64,000 bases of DNA from CAWKAO01 sp963847665 (GTDB lineage: Bacteria > Actinomycetota > Humimicrobiia > Humimicrobiales > Humimicrobiaceae), in the NCBI GenBank assembly GCA_963847665.1, contig CAWKAO010000002.1:868001-932000 (forward strand), read 5' to 3'. Positions within the stretch are counted from its first letter, which is position 1; the number at the start of each line of letters is the position of its first letter. A program made the position numbers and the translations under genes. This document shows positions 1 to 8,914 of this stretch, piece after piece. The notes below the pieces were generated by a model, which saw only the letters and a list, made by a program, of their open reading frames with translations, was not told where the DNA came from and ran no database searches.

Positions 1-34
1 ATGGCTCACAAAACTTAAGAGGAAGTGAAAAATA

Positions 35-457
35 ATGAGTGAACAAAGAAAAAAATCTAAGAGTTTAGGCATTAGTGGTCTAAATAGTATAAGTAACCTG
101 GAAGCAGAAATTATGAAAATAGTATGGGAAAATGAAAGTATCTCTGTTAGAGATGTCCATGAAATAATGCTGAAAGCAGAAATGCATAAAAAGAAACAAG
201 GTTTTATACCTTATACAACTGTTATGTCTACAATGACTTCACTAGCAGAGAAAGGATTACTTAAACAAGATAGAGAGGCAAAAACATATCTTTATTCTGC
301 AGCAATTAATCAAATAGAATTATCCAAAAATATTATAAAATCAGTAGCTGAAAAACTATTAAGTAGTTCTTCCAATAGTTTGGTTTCTAGTTTTTTAGGA
401 CAAAATAAAAATATATCTCAAGATAATATAAAAAAATTACTAGACTCTATTAAATAA
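35..457 (+). CDS. BlaI/MecI/CopY family transcriptional repressor
   Basis: A 140-residue winged-helix repressor. Residues ~20-100 carry the family pattern: an acidic LEAEIMKIVW start, SVRDVHEIM, then YTTVMSTMTSLAEKGLLKQ as recognition helix and wing. Known members dimerise on palindromic operators and are inactivated when the partner M56 peptidase is triggered. The next gene is that kind of peptidase, 8 bp downstream, so the two form a sensor-repressor pair. The ATG follows an AGAGGAAG ribosome site. A broken paralogue lies at 35172-35502. The regulated target is not visible; the operator would lie upstream of the window. Confidence 0.9.
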   Translation: MSEQRKKSKSLGISGLNSISNLEAEIMKIVWENESISVRDVHEIMLKAEMHKKKQGFIPYTTVMSTMTSLAEKGLLKQDREAKTYLYSAAINQIELSKNIIKSVAEKLLSSSSNSLVSSFLGQNKNISQDNIKKLLDSIK

Positions 458-464
458 AATTAAT

Positions 465-1532
465 TTGTTACCATATATTCTTAATATACTAGTTAATTAT
501 ATTTTTGTAATAATCTATGATAGTTTTATTTCATTATTTTTAGTTCTACTTTTACTTTACATTTTTAGAATTAAAGATCCAAATTTTAGAATATTGTTTC
601 TTTTTCTTCCACTTATTAAACCATTTTTAATAATTATTGAAGATTTCAAATTAAATGCGAGTTATTTCACTAATAGATATGGTATTTTGGGATTTAGATT
701 TCCGAGTCCTAATACAATTTTTGCTCGTATAGATAAAATAGAAGAAAGTCCTTTTTTTAATTCAAACATTAATTCCAATTTAACATTTATATTGCTATTA
801 ATAATTCTTACAATCTTAATTTATAGATGGATAAGCTTATATTACTTCTATAAAAAAATAGCGAAAACTGAAAGAAAGTATCCTGCAGAACTTCCAATTC
901 TTTATAGTATTATAGATATCTTTTCAAAAAAATTTAAAATAAAAACAACCTCCTTAATCTTAACTCATGGTAATAATTTTTCCCCTTTTGTTATAGGTAT
1001 AAAAAAACAAAACATTGTTATACCAAATAAATTGTTAAATGAACTAGATTTTTGTGAAAAAGAAATTTTAATTCATCATGAATTGTGTCATATAAAAAGA
1101 AGAGACAATTTAATTGGATGGATTGCAATAATTTTTAGAGATATGCTTTTTTTTAACCCCTTTGCTTATATAGCTTATGCTCTAATAAGAACTGAACAAG
1201 AGAAGTCTTGTGATAAGATAGTTTTTAAGCATTCTGGCTACTCTCAAAAAAAAATGGCAGAACTTGTTATTAATTTAATAATCAAGGTAAATACTAATAA
1301 TAGAGAGAGAAATAAAGATACACAAAATTATGTAAACTTTTTTACACCTTTTAAAAAAATAAACTATTATCTTATTTATTTTAGAATTCAATCAATTTTA
1401 AAAACAGATCCCAACAAAATAAGTGTAAACAAATTTATGCGCGTATTTTTATACTTGCTATTCTTTTTTATTTTATTTTTCCAAATAGTTCTTTTTTTCA
1501 AAATAAATGATACTTTTATTTTTTTGCGATAG
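465..1532 (+). CDS. M56 family (BlaR1/MecR1-like) membrane metallopeptidase
   Basis: A 355-residue membrane protein with hydrophobic segments near residues 5-35, 40-60, 108-125 and 325-350. The zinc motif HELCH is at residues 205-209, preceded by another His, with a downstream EQEKSCD near residue 242 that fits the third zinc ligand of M56 peptidases. It lacks a C-terminal penicillin-binding sensor domain, so it is not a classical beta-lactam receptor; the signal is unknown. It starts with TTG 8 bp after the BlaI-type repressor stop, and the two are surely co-transcribed. The expected role is proteolytic relief of repression by its partner (family knowledge). Confidence 0.85.
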   Translation: MLPYILNILVNYIFVIIYDSFISLFLVLLLLYIFRIKDPNFRILFLFLPLIKPFLIIIEDFKLNASYFTNRYGILGFRFPSPNTIFARIDKIEESPFFNSNINSNLTFILLLIILTILIYRWISLYYFYKKIAKTERKYPAELPILYSIIDIFSKKFKIKTTSLILTHGNNFSPFVIGIKKQNIVIPNKLLNELDFCEKEILIHHELCHIKRRDNLIGWIAIIFRDMLFFNPFAYIAYALIRTEQEKSCDKIVFKHSGYSQKKMAELVINLIIKVNTNNRERNKDTQNYVNFFTPFKKINYYLIYFRIQSILKTDPNKISVNKFMRVFLYLLFFFILFFQIVLFFKINDTFIFLR

Positions 1533-1591
1533 GACTAAAATAAGGACATCATCTTAAAAAGTTATTTTTTAGCCCAATCGAGAGGTAAACA

Positions 1592-2104
1592 ATGAAAATG
1601 AAAGTCACTATTATTTCAGTCACAATTACGAGCATTATCACAATCTTTATCATTTTAGTAAGCTCATGCATGAACCTGGCCCCACAGGCAACAACTGAAA
1701 AAGAGCAGGCCACTGCAACAGAAGCCATTGAGACTGAGGCAACTACAACTCAAGTCATTGAAACCACTTCAACGGATACTCATGCAGATAAGATAAGAGT
1801 CACAAAACCTGTAGCGGACCAGTTGGTGCAGAGCCCCCTTATAATTGAAGGCGAAGCCAGGGGTACATGGTTTTTTGAAGCAAGTTTTCCAGTTAAGCTT
1901 CTGGATTCAAACAGAAATGTAATAGCGGAATATTATGCAACTGCCCAGGGCGAATGGATGACCGAAGATTTTGTCCCGTTCAGGTCAGAGCTCGAATTTA
2001 AAAAACCCGATACAGCTACAGGCATCCTTGTGCTGGAAAAAGACAATCCGTCAGGCCTGCCTGAAAATGATGACAGTATTGAAATTCCTGTGCGTTTTGA
2101 ATAG
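1592..2104 (+). CDS. Lipoprotein with Gmad2-like immunoglobulin-like domain
   Basis: A 170-residue exported protein. Residues 5-25 are a hydrophobic signal ending in a lipobox V-S-S-C (Cys26), so it should be lipid-anchored. A Thr/Glu-rich linker (30-65) leads to a beta domain at ~70-170 with the pattern of Gmad2, the domain found in germination and cell-envelope proteins: VTKPVADQLVQSPLIIEGEA, then FFEASFPVKLLD and a C-terminal IEIPVRF strand. The codon mix (GCC, CAG, GGC) differs from the very AT-rich pair just upstream. Function unknown beyond envelope location. Confidence 0.75.
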   Translation: MKMKVTIISVTITSIITIFIILVSSCMNLAPQATTEKEQATATEAIETEATTTQVIETTSTDTHADKIRVTKPVADQLVQSPLIIEGEARGTWFFEASFPVKLLDSNRNVIAEYYATAQGEWMTEDFVPFRSELEFKKPDTATGILVLEKDNPSGLPENDDSIEIPVRFE

Positions 2105-2128
2105 TTCCTCTCTAAGTCCCGGGTCAGG

Positions 2129-3571
2129 TCAGTTCTGCCCTGCCTCGATGCCGGGATCGATCAACTCACCGTTTTCCAGATCATAGATAGCCTTAAAGTC
2201 GGGGGCGACTGCTGAAAAACCAATCTCGTTTAAGGACCTGACAAATGCATCGCAGGCAGACTCCTCCCCATGGACGACAAATACCTTATCAGGTTTTTTA
2301 TCAAAACTGTTTATCCACTTTAACAATCCTTTTCTGTCTGCATGGGCAGACAATCCGGTGAAATTATAGATTGTAGCCAGAACCGGGATCTCTTTTCCAT
2401 GGATGACCACTTTATCTGCACCTTCAAGCAGGATCCTGCCCAATGTCCCGTTAGCCTGGAAACCTACAAATACTATCGAGCATTCCTTTCTCCAGAGATT
2501 GTGCTTCAGGTGGTGCCTTATCCTGCCCCCCTCACACATACCGCTCGATGAAATAATGACCTTTGGAGTCGTGTCGTAATTCAGTGCTTTTGAGTCCTCG
2601 ACCGAATCAGTAAAGGTCAGGCCGGGAAATGAGATAGGGTTTAAGCCTTTTTTGAGAATGTCTTTGGTCTGCCAGTCGCCATAGATGTCCAGGTCATCGT
2701 CATACAGGTCCGAAGCTTCAGATGCGAGGGGGCTGTCGACATAGACAGGGAAACCAGGGTCCTTGACCAGTCTCTTTTCCTTTATCTCACGTATAAAATA
2801 TAAGAGTCCCTGTGTCCTCCCTATTGCAAAAGACGGTATTATGACATTACCGCCTCTTGATAGCGTTTCATCGATTATCTTTGCCAGGTCTGACAGGTAA
2901 TCTTCATTTTCCACATGGTCCCTGTCGCCGTAGGTAGCCTCCATGACGACATAGTCTGCTCCTTCTATATACTCCGGATCCTTTATAATAGGCTGGTCTA
3001 TATTGCCGATATCTCCCGAAAAGGCTATTTTTTTAGAAACGGTCCCTTCGCTTATAAATACCTCGACAGATGCTGAGCCTAAGATGTGGCCGGCATCGAT
3101 AAAATCAAACTTTATAGATTCTCCTAATTCCATCACCCTGTTGTACTCACAGGGTATCAGGCACTTCAATGTTTTCTCGACATCAGACATATTATAGAGG
3201 GGAAAGACTTCCTCTTTGCCGGAACCTTTTCCCTTTTTGTTTTCCCATTTTGCATCAGCTTCCTGGATGCCTGCGCTATCCTTGAGCATTATTGTGATCA
3301 GCTTACATGTCGCTTCAGTCGCATATATTTTTCCCCCAAAGCCCTTCTTGACAAGCAGGGGCAGCCTGCCGCTGTGGTCGATATGTGCATGCGTCAATAT
3401 GGCAAAATCAATGCCCCCTGCTTCAAAAGGCAGTTCCTGGCCTTCTTTTTCTTCCTGGCCCTGCTGCATTCCGCAATCTATCAGGATCCTCTTCCCGCCT
3501 GCTTCTATGCAGTAGCAGCTGCCTGTTACCTCTTTGGCTGCGCCGTAAAACGATATTCTCATGGCTCCCAT
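2129..3571 (-). CDS. MBL-fold beta-CASP ribonuclease (YSH1/CPSF73-like)
   Basis: 480 residues. The N-terminal metallo-beta-lactamase core carries HAHIDH at residues 61-66 (two-zinc site), with further ligands around DAGHILGSA and FSGDIG. The middle beta-CASP part includes IPSFAIGRTQ and the SSSGMCEGGRIRHHL block, and FTGLSAHAD near the C terminus is the last ligand region. Family members cut or trim RNA. The start chosen uses AAGGAAG just upstream; the Met at position 4 is an alternative. It converges on the Gmad2 lipoprotein with a 24 bp gap. Confidence 0.9.
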   Translation of the reverse strand: MGAMRISFYGAAKEVTGSCYCIEAGGKRILIDCGMQQGQEEKEGQELPFEAGGIDFAILTHAHIDHSGRLPLLVKKGFGGKIYATEATCKLITIMLKDSAGIQEADAKWENKKGKGSGKEEVFPLYNMSDVEKTLKCLIPCEYNRVMELGESIKFDFIDAGHILGSASVEVFISEGTVSKKIAFSGDIGNIDQPIIKDPEYIEGADYVVMEATYGDRDHVENEDYLSDLAKIIDETLSRGGNVIIPSFAIGRTQGLLYFIREIKEKRLVKDPGFPVYVDSPLASEASDLYDDDLDIYGDWQTKDILKKGLNPISFPGLTFTDSVEDSKALNYDTTPKVIISSSGMCEGGRIRHHLKHNLWRKECSIVFVGFQANGTLGRILLEGADKVVIHGKEIPVLATIYNFTGLSAHADRKGLLKWINSFDKKPDKVFVVHGEESACDAFVRSLNEIGFSAVAPDFKAIYDLENGELIDPGIEAGQN

Positions 3572-3596
3572 GCTTCCTTAAAGATTTTATTGATAA

Positions 3597-3797
3597 TCAC
3601 CATTCATACCCGCAGTTATTACAGTGCCATTGCGGATTATCCGGTGAATAAATAAAGTCTAAATGCTCTGGCTCTTTAGCTTTTTCCTTCTCTGATGGAC
3701 CGGTCCCGGGCACTCCATAAAAGATAGGAACGACCTTATTTGAATTGCAATTTGGACAGATGATATCTTCTTTTTCCATATAAATCTTACCCTGCAA
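3597..3797 (-). CDS. Small zinc-ribbon protein
   Basis: 66 residues with two Cys pairs, CPNCNS near residue 14 and CNNCGYEW at the C terminus, forming a single zinc ribbon. The segment between is Pro/Gly/Lys-rich. Nothing shows a specific function. It lies between the beta-CASP nuclease and an aldo/keto reductase on the same strand and may be co-transcribed with the nuclease. Confidence 0.65.
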   Translation of the reverse strand: MQGKIYMEKEDIICPNCNSNKVVPIFYGVPGTGPSEKEKAKEPEHLDFIYSPDNPQWHCNNCGYEW

Positions 3798-3827
3798 AAA
3801 ACTTAATAAAACTCACGAACAACAGCC

Positions 3828-4808
3828 TTACTCGATCTCCTCCGGGTACCAGTAGGCCCTCAGCCAGTTATGCTTTCTCAGCCTTTCGATGATCACCTGC
3901 GATAATGGCGGCATATCCGAAACTGCAGTATTTTCTAAGACATATTCTATCTTTCTCATACCAGGTATGACTGTGCTTATTGCCGGCTGGTTCAATACAA
4001 ACAGCAGTGCAGCCTGAGGGAGGGTCAACCCTGTGTCTTTTATATCTTCCCTGACTCTCTCCAGACGTTCCAGAGTCTCGGTCAACCTGTCTCCCCTGAA
4101 ATAGACATTCCTCAGATCCCCTTCTTCAAATACTGTATCGATCCTGTATTTGCCGGTAAGCGCCCCTTCATCAAAGGGCATCCGGCCGATTATGCCGATA
4201 TTATACTTTTGCGCAGTCGGCAAAAATTCAGCAACGGGCTCCTGTTCAAAAATATTGTAGATGACTTCCACGACATCGACCAGCCCGTTCCTCATCAGGT
4301 CAACTACACTGTTCTGGTCATGTTCGGGGGTCGATATCCCTATATTTTCAATTTTCCCTTCGTTCTTTAACTTTTCAAGTATTTTAAGGGGAGTCGGGTC
4401 ATTGTTCCAGGCACGGGTCCAGGTATGCAGCAGAAGTATATCCAGCTTACTGACCCCGAGGTTTTTTAAACTGTCATCGACACTGTTTCTTATATAGCTT
4501 TCCGGATAACGTTCTTCAGCCTTGCTGTATGGCGAGGGTGGCCAGGGGCCCGGCAGAGGATATGATTTGGTGGCGACATATATTCTCCTGTCCACATTTT
4601 TGATGAATTCTCCGATTATTCTTTCACTTCTGCCAAAGCCATATTCTGCAGCTGTATCAATGAAATTTACCCCTTTTTCAACAGCAGCCTCCAGAGCCCT
4701 GGTAGAGTCATCATCACTCTGGGAAACCCAGAATCCCCCGAATTGTAAGGTGCCAAATCCGATCTCAGATACCTTATACCCTGTTTTACCCATCATCCTG
4801 TATTTCAT
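3828..4808 (-). CDS. Aldo/keto reductase
   Basis: 326 residues, the normal length for the NADPH-dependent TIM-barrel family. The catalytic tetrad can be read in DTAAEYGFGRSE (Asp, Tyr), ATKSYP (Lys) and LLLHTW (His). The C-terminal LNQPAISTVIPGMRK block is the usual cofactor-binding loop. It belongs to the class close to bacterial oxidoreductases acting on sugars and small aldehydes; the substrate cannot be told. A second, Fe-S-containing member lies at 11313-12353. Confidence 0.88.
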   Translation of the reverse strand: MKYRMMGKTGYKVSEIGFGTLQFGGFWVSQSDDDSTRALEAAVEKGVNFIDTAAEYGFGRSERIIGEFIKNVDRRIYVATKSYPLPGPWPPSPYSKAEERYPESYIRNSVDDSLKNLGVSKLDILLLHTWTRAWNNDPTPLKILEKLKNEGKIENIGISTPEHDQNSVVDLMRNGLVDVVEVIYNIFEQEPVAEFLPTAQKYNIGIIGRMPFDEGALTGKYRIDTVFEEGDLRNVYFRGDRLTETLERLERVREDIKDTGLTLPQAALLFVLNQPAISTVIPGMRKIEYVLENTAVSDMPPLSQVIIERLRKHNWLRAYWYPEEIE

Positions 4809-5015
4809 AATAAAGGTCCCCTTTTTAAAAAAGTCTTCTGGTTTTTTTATTTTCTTAGCGTATGTTTTGGAAGTTTTAGAGCTGGATATCTTTTGAATAT
4901 ATTTACTAACTCTTTTGACTTATCTTTGCTCATTGTTAGATTTTACTCAATTTTTGTAGCAAAGACAAAAAATATTACTTTTGGAAATCAGATTATTTGT
5001 TATTATTTTTATTAC

Positions 5016-5666
5016 TTACCTCGATTTCATGACCCATATTTCAGTCTTTTTGGGCAGATCATCTTTTTTGATACTTACTGAGTGCCCCATTGTTTTATGG
5101 TCTTTGGCAAGATCTAAAAAGTTATCTAAAGTATCGAGTATCTTTAATTTTGAATCTTTTTCCCTGTAATGCATGGGAATTACAATTTTTGGGTTAAAAG
5201 AAGTTATGATCTCATAAGCTTTTTTATAATCGATAGTAAATATCCCTCCTATCGGTATCATTAAGACATCTGTATTTAATAACTTATTTATTATCTCGTC
5301 AGGCGGTACCTGGCCGATGTCCCCCATATGGGCAAAAACAATACCATCGACTTCAAATTTAAATATAATATTTTTTCCCCTCAATAAACCTCTAAAATTA
5401 TCATGGTTTGTAAGAAAGCCCTCTATGGTTATTCCTCTGGCGTTTGCTGTGCCGGGACTTTTTATCACTGACGGATCGTCTTTAAATAATGAGACATTTG
5501 AGTGGTCGGGATGCTTATGGGTGACTAAAACTATTTCCGCTAAAACATCAGGGAGGTCGGGTCTTGTAAATTTATTATACGGGTCGATACCGATCTTAAT
5601 ACCGGTTGCTGATTCCAGGACAAATAAGGACTGCCCGTAATAGGTGATCTTCGTTTCATTTTCCAT
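5016..5666 (-). CDS. MBL-fold metal-dependent hydrolase (UPF0173/UlaG-like)
   Basis: 216 residues. THKHPDHSN gives the HxHxDH metal motif, AHMGDIG and IPMHYR the other ligands. The short length and N-terminal TYYGQSLFVLE resemble small lactonase-type hydrolases of the UlaG/UPF0173 group. Substrate unknown. About 250 bp of AT-rich sequence without a recognisable signal separates it from the upstream gene on the same strand. Confidence 0.8.
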   Translation of the reverse strand: MENETKITYYGQSLFVLESATGIKIGIDPYNKFTRPDLPDVLAEIVLVTHKHPDHSNVSLFKDDPSVIKSPGTANARGITIEGFLTNHDNFRGLLRGKNIIFKFEVDGIVFAHMGDIGQVPPDEIINKLLNTDVLMIPIGGIFTIDYKKAYEIITSFNPKIVIPMHYREKDSKLKILDTLDNFLDLAKDHKTMGHSVSIKKDDLPKKTEIWVMKSR

Positions 5667-5922
5667 TCAAATATCCTTTTCTTATTTCCTTTTTATATCA
5701 CCAAAAATTTTTGATAATTTATCAAAATGTGTATCAAATTAATAACCCTGGGAGGCATTTTCTGTTCTGATATAACAAATCAAATACCGAATATTCTTTT
5801 TAAACTGCAGAATTAAAAAAGTATTACTTAGTTCCTTGGTATTACTATATTACTATTATGAATAATATTTAAGTGCTACTTTTGATTTCTTAATATTTTA
5901 TAGATTTCCTTAGCTATTAATA

Positions 5923-6522
5923 TCAGATATGAGGAGTTTTTTCTTTTATCAAAGAGCCTGATCTTTTTTTTCTATTTTTTCTTCTTATTAACAAAAATAT
6001 CACAATAGCAATGATTATGACCAACAAACATACAGCAATAACAGGTATGATCACCGAAAGAATGGATACCGTACCAGAGGTAACATCTTCAGCAACACTC
6101 ACAGGGATGTTAGCGGCTCCTCCGGTAGTTGCTGTAACGACCGGGCGGATTGCCAGTGATTTTACAGCATGAACACCGCCCGAAATAAACAGACCGGCAA
6201 TCAGAGCCAGGACTGTGTTTATTTGGGTAATGTTACCCATGCTTGCCGCAAAAACTATGGCACCTGCAGTTGGCCGTATAAAACTCTGCACTATATCATT
6301 GACATGGTTTGCTGCTGGAATTTTATCTGCAACTATTTCAATGGTTACAAGAAAGATCAATGTACCGATCACCCACCAGGAAGTCATTGCATCCCATGGA
6401 GAATTTAGTTTGATCAGGTCTGTATACTTTGCCAGGAGTGAAACAACAAGCAGGGGGATATATGCATTTAGCCCTGCACTTGCTGAAAGCCCAAATGCTG
6501 AAAAAATGCTAAGAATTTCCAT
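5923..6522 (-). CDS. DUF4126 family membrane protein
   Basis: 199 residues with about five hydrophobic helices and a basic C-terminal tail (RRKNRKKR). The N-terminal ASAGLNAYIPLL motif and the Gly/Ala-rich middle (FISGGVHAVKSLAIRPVV) are characteristic of DUF4126. Role unknown. It is transcribed divergently from the DsrE-like gene at 6707. Confidence 0.75.
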   Translation of the reverse strand: MEILSIFSAFGLSASAGLNAYIPLLVVSLLAKYTDLIKLNSPWDAMTSWWVIGTLIFLVTIEIVADKIPAANHVNDIVQSFIRPTAGAIVFAASMGNITQINTVLALIAGLFISGGVHAVKSLAIRPVVTATTGGAANIPVSVAEDVTSGTVSILSVIIPVIAVCLLVIIIAIVIFLLIRRKNRKKRSGSLIKEKTPHI

Positions 6523-6706
6523 TTTACTTTTTGATCTTCATTATTTTTTAAAAATTATGTAATAAAATTTTAAAATAGGTAGAATCGGCCGGAAATATCT
6601 CGTTAATTATATCATCATTGAGAAATCAGCGACACTTATTAATGCTATTTAAATTATGATATTATTAAAATGAATAAAAGTTAAGAATAAGGAGCAGGGA
6701 GTTATT

Positions 6707-7054
6707 TTGGACGAAAATAAAGATAAATTAGTCATCATTTGGACAAGCGACGATAGAGATGTGGCTCTGAAGATGGTCTTCATGTACACTTTGAATTCAA
6801 GGCTGCATGATTGGTGGGACGATATAACATTTATAGTTTGGGGACCTTCGGCACATCTGATAAGCCACGATTATGAACTCCAGGAATATCTAAAGAAAAT
6901 AAAAGAATCAGGAGTCAAGCTCGAAGCCTGTATAACATGCGCAAATATGTATGGAGTCGCACAGGATCTTATGGAATTGGGCATAGATGTAAAACCGATG
7001 GGTGCGGTTCTGACGCAGTATATTAAAGAGAACAGGAATATTTTAACATTTTGA
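6707..7054 (+). CDS. DsrE family protein
   Basis: 115 residues with the DsrE/DsrF-like Rossmann layout: KLVIIWTSDD at the start, a central FIVWGPSAHL strand, and LEACITCANMYG with two Cys spaced as in sulfur-relay proteins. Starts at TTG seven bases after AGGGAG; no ATG fits the conserved N terminus. Family members bind persulfide sulfur or act as small soluble accessory proteins; no sulfur-metabolism partners are nearby, so the role here is open. Confidence 0.72.
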   Translation: MDENKDKLVIIWTSDDRDVALKMVFMYTLNSRLHDWWDDITFIVWGPSAHLISHDYELQEYLKKIKESGVKLEACITCANMYGVAQDLMELGIDVKPMGAVLTQYIKENRNILTF

Positions 7055-7122
7055 AAAATTTAGGACTTTGCATATGTGATGTTTTGTTTGAACTGTTTAG
7101 GGGCGATTAAAACTTATTATAA

Positions 7123-8472
7123 TTACTTAATTGTGCTTTTATTCCTTCCTGATTCTTTAGAGATATAAAGGGCCTCATCAGCAGCCGCAAGAAGTTCCTG
7201 TTCATGTTTGATGTCTTTTTCGGGATAAGATGAAATACCAAGACTCAAAGTGATCTTGATCTCAAATTCCGAATAGGTGACCTTGGCTTCCTGAACTGCA
7301 AATCTTATCCTTTCGGCCATCTTCAGTGAATCTTCCACAGAAGCTCCGGGAAGGATAGCACAGAATTCTTCTCCGCCGTATCTCATTAGGACATCCCCCT
7401 CTCTAAGGATAGGTCTAACAAGCCTTGAGATATGGACAAGCACCCTATCTCCAGCAAGATGCCCATAAGTATCATTGACCTTTTTAAATAAATCTATATC
7501 AAACATCACGACTCCAAGGGAGCCCTCAGAACGGACAGCCTTTGAATATTCTTCTCTTAGACGGATCATACCATAGCGCCTGTTCAGAAGTCCGGTCAAT
7601 GGATCTATGGCAGCAAGCTTTTGCATCTGTTCATGGATTATTGCATTATTCATAGCAAGTGAGAGATTTTGTGCAAACATTCCGACACGGCTTACACTTT
7701 CCCAACTATACTTCTTTACGGATGTTAAAACCAGGACTCCTATAGGTATATCATTATATATCAGAGGTTCAATAATTATTGTCTTTGGCCTAAAATCTAC
7801 AAGCAGTCCATCGATGACTATATCTTCGGGGACCTCCATTATCTTCTGGATCTTAGTTCCAAATACTTCAATAATTGTGGAATGATTGGAGAGTTTTTCA
7901 GGATATTTAATGCCAAAAGCTTCAATGGGAATAAGCTCTCCCTCTTTTTCGATAAATATCAAACCTGCATCAGAGCCTGATGCTTTTAAGATCGAAGATA
8001 ATGCACTTTTTGTCAGTAATCCAAGTTCAAGTTGACTTACAAGCATCTTTGTATAGTCCTGCATGGTCCTCTCAGCAGATAAGGATGCTGATAGTACATC
8101 AACCAGGTTATTAAATGTACCGGCACTTTCTCCTATTTCGTCAGTGGAATCAATAGGTATGTGACACTTCTCAGGAGTACAGTCTTCCAGGCTGCCTCCT
8201 TTTGTGATTTTTATCAAATTATCCTGGACCATGCGCATCCTTGAGATCATCAATCTTAATTTTTTTGCTATTACTGCTTTTGATAATATTATATTTACTG
8301 CACCTACTATTATCCCTGCTCCTATGCAGGCTAAGAAAAATCCCAAAGAATAAGCTATTTCAGGCTTTACACCGAATATACGAGTAAAAAATGGAAATAC
8401 CACTCCAATAATAATTCCAAAACCTATCATCCAGATGGCAAGATCATTAAAGATCTTCTTTGTGATCCTCAC
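7123..8472 (-). CDS. Membrane diguanylate cyclase (TM2-HAMP-GAF-GGDEF)
   Basis: 449 residues. Two membrane helices (about 12-34 and 42-64), a HAMP-like linker, a GAF-like sensor (~135-285) and a C-terminal GGDEF domain (~290-449). The active-site loop reads RYGGEEF, an accepted variant, with DIDLFKKVNDTYGH for metal and substrate. It should make cyclic di-GMP at the membrane in response to an unknown small ligand. A second cyclase lies at 29741-32108. Confidence 0.88.
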   Translation of the reverse strand: MRITKKIFNDLAIWMIGFGIIIGVVFPFFTRIFGVKPEIAYSLGFFLACIGAGIIVGAVNIILSKAVIAKKLRLMISRMRMVQDNLIKITKGGSLEDCTPEKCHIPIDSTDEIGESAGTFNNLVDVLSASLSAERTMQDYTKMLVSQLELGLLTKSALSSILKASGSDAGLIFIEKEGELIPIEAFGIKYPEKLSNHSTIIEVFGTKIQKIMEVPEDIVIDGLLVDFRPKTIIIEPLIYNDIPIGVLVLTSVKKYSWESVSRVGMFAQNLSLAMNNAIIHEQMQKLAAIDPLTGLLNRRYGMIRLREEYSKAVRSEGSLGVVMFDIDLFKKVNDTYGHLAGDRVLVHISRLVRPILREGDVLMRYGGEEFCAILPGASVEDSLKMAERIRFAVQEAKVTYSEFEIKITLSLGISSYPEKDIKHEQELLAAADEALYISKESGRNKSTIK

Positions 8473-8697
8473 TCAAAACATCTCCTTATATTTATATGAA
8501 TCTCATTATAGTTATATAATAATATCGGCAATTCTTAGCAAAACTATAGTATCTAACTTGATTTTACGCCGGTATATTAAACCCAATCCATAATTAATAT
8601 TAAAGATAAAGATAAATGAGACAATACATCTATAGTTTCTTAGAATACTAACAATCTGAAAAAATCTAAAAAATCTACGATTCATAAATTTACACTA

Positions 8698-8734
8698 ATA
8701 GAAAAACAACTGTAATGCATTAGTATTAGGAGAT
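8698..8734 (+). repeat. Left copy of direct repeat flanking the radical SAM module
   Basis: About 37 bp reading ATAGAAAAACAACTG, then TAATGCATTAGTA, then TTAGGAGAT. It closely matches 11197-11232 in the same orientation, about 31 of 37 positions. The centre is the perfect palindrome TAATGCATTA. The two copies bracket the two radical SAM genes. Confidence 0.55.
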
Positions 8735-8770
8735 TATAATTTAAGATGTTTATTAAAAGTCAATTAGAAG

Positions 8771-8802
8771 TGGCTGCTCCGAGTAGTGAATTTTCGAACC
8801 AA
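8771..8802 (-). repeat. tRNA-3'-end-like repeat, inverted copy (copy 1)
   Basis: On the minus strand it reads TTGGTTCGAAAATTC, then ACTACTCGGAGCAGCCA. It is the only clear copy in inverse orientation and combines features of both subfamilies found further right (CACTAC as in 22759-24562, CTCGG.GCAGCCA as in 12595-20649). Confidence 0.65.
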
Positions 8803-8914
8803 TGTATACAATGATACGACAAGCACTTACAAATATTTACCTCAAAAATCCTTTATATTTAAAAAACGTCTAATAAGACGGTATAATCAATAAATGTAAA
8901 TTGAATGATGTAAT

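Larger units (their letters stand above)
8473..8914. other. Intergenic region at the left edge of the accessory island
   Basis: 442 bp without a credible gene. It contains the left copy of a 37 bp direct repeat (8698-8734) and an inverted copy of the tRNA-like repeat (8771-8802). Nothing else was recognised. Confidence 0.5.

Noticed and set aside
2342..2551. Plus-strand reading frames inside the beta-CASP gene and similar frames elsewhere
   Set aside because: They lie antisense to well-conserved genes and lack ribosome sites or family features.
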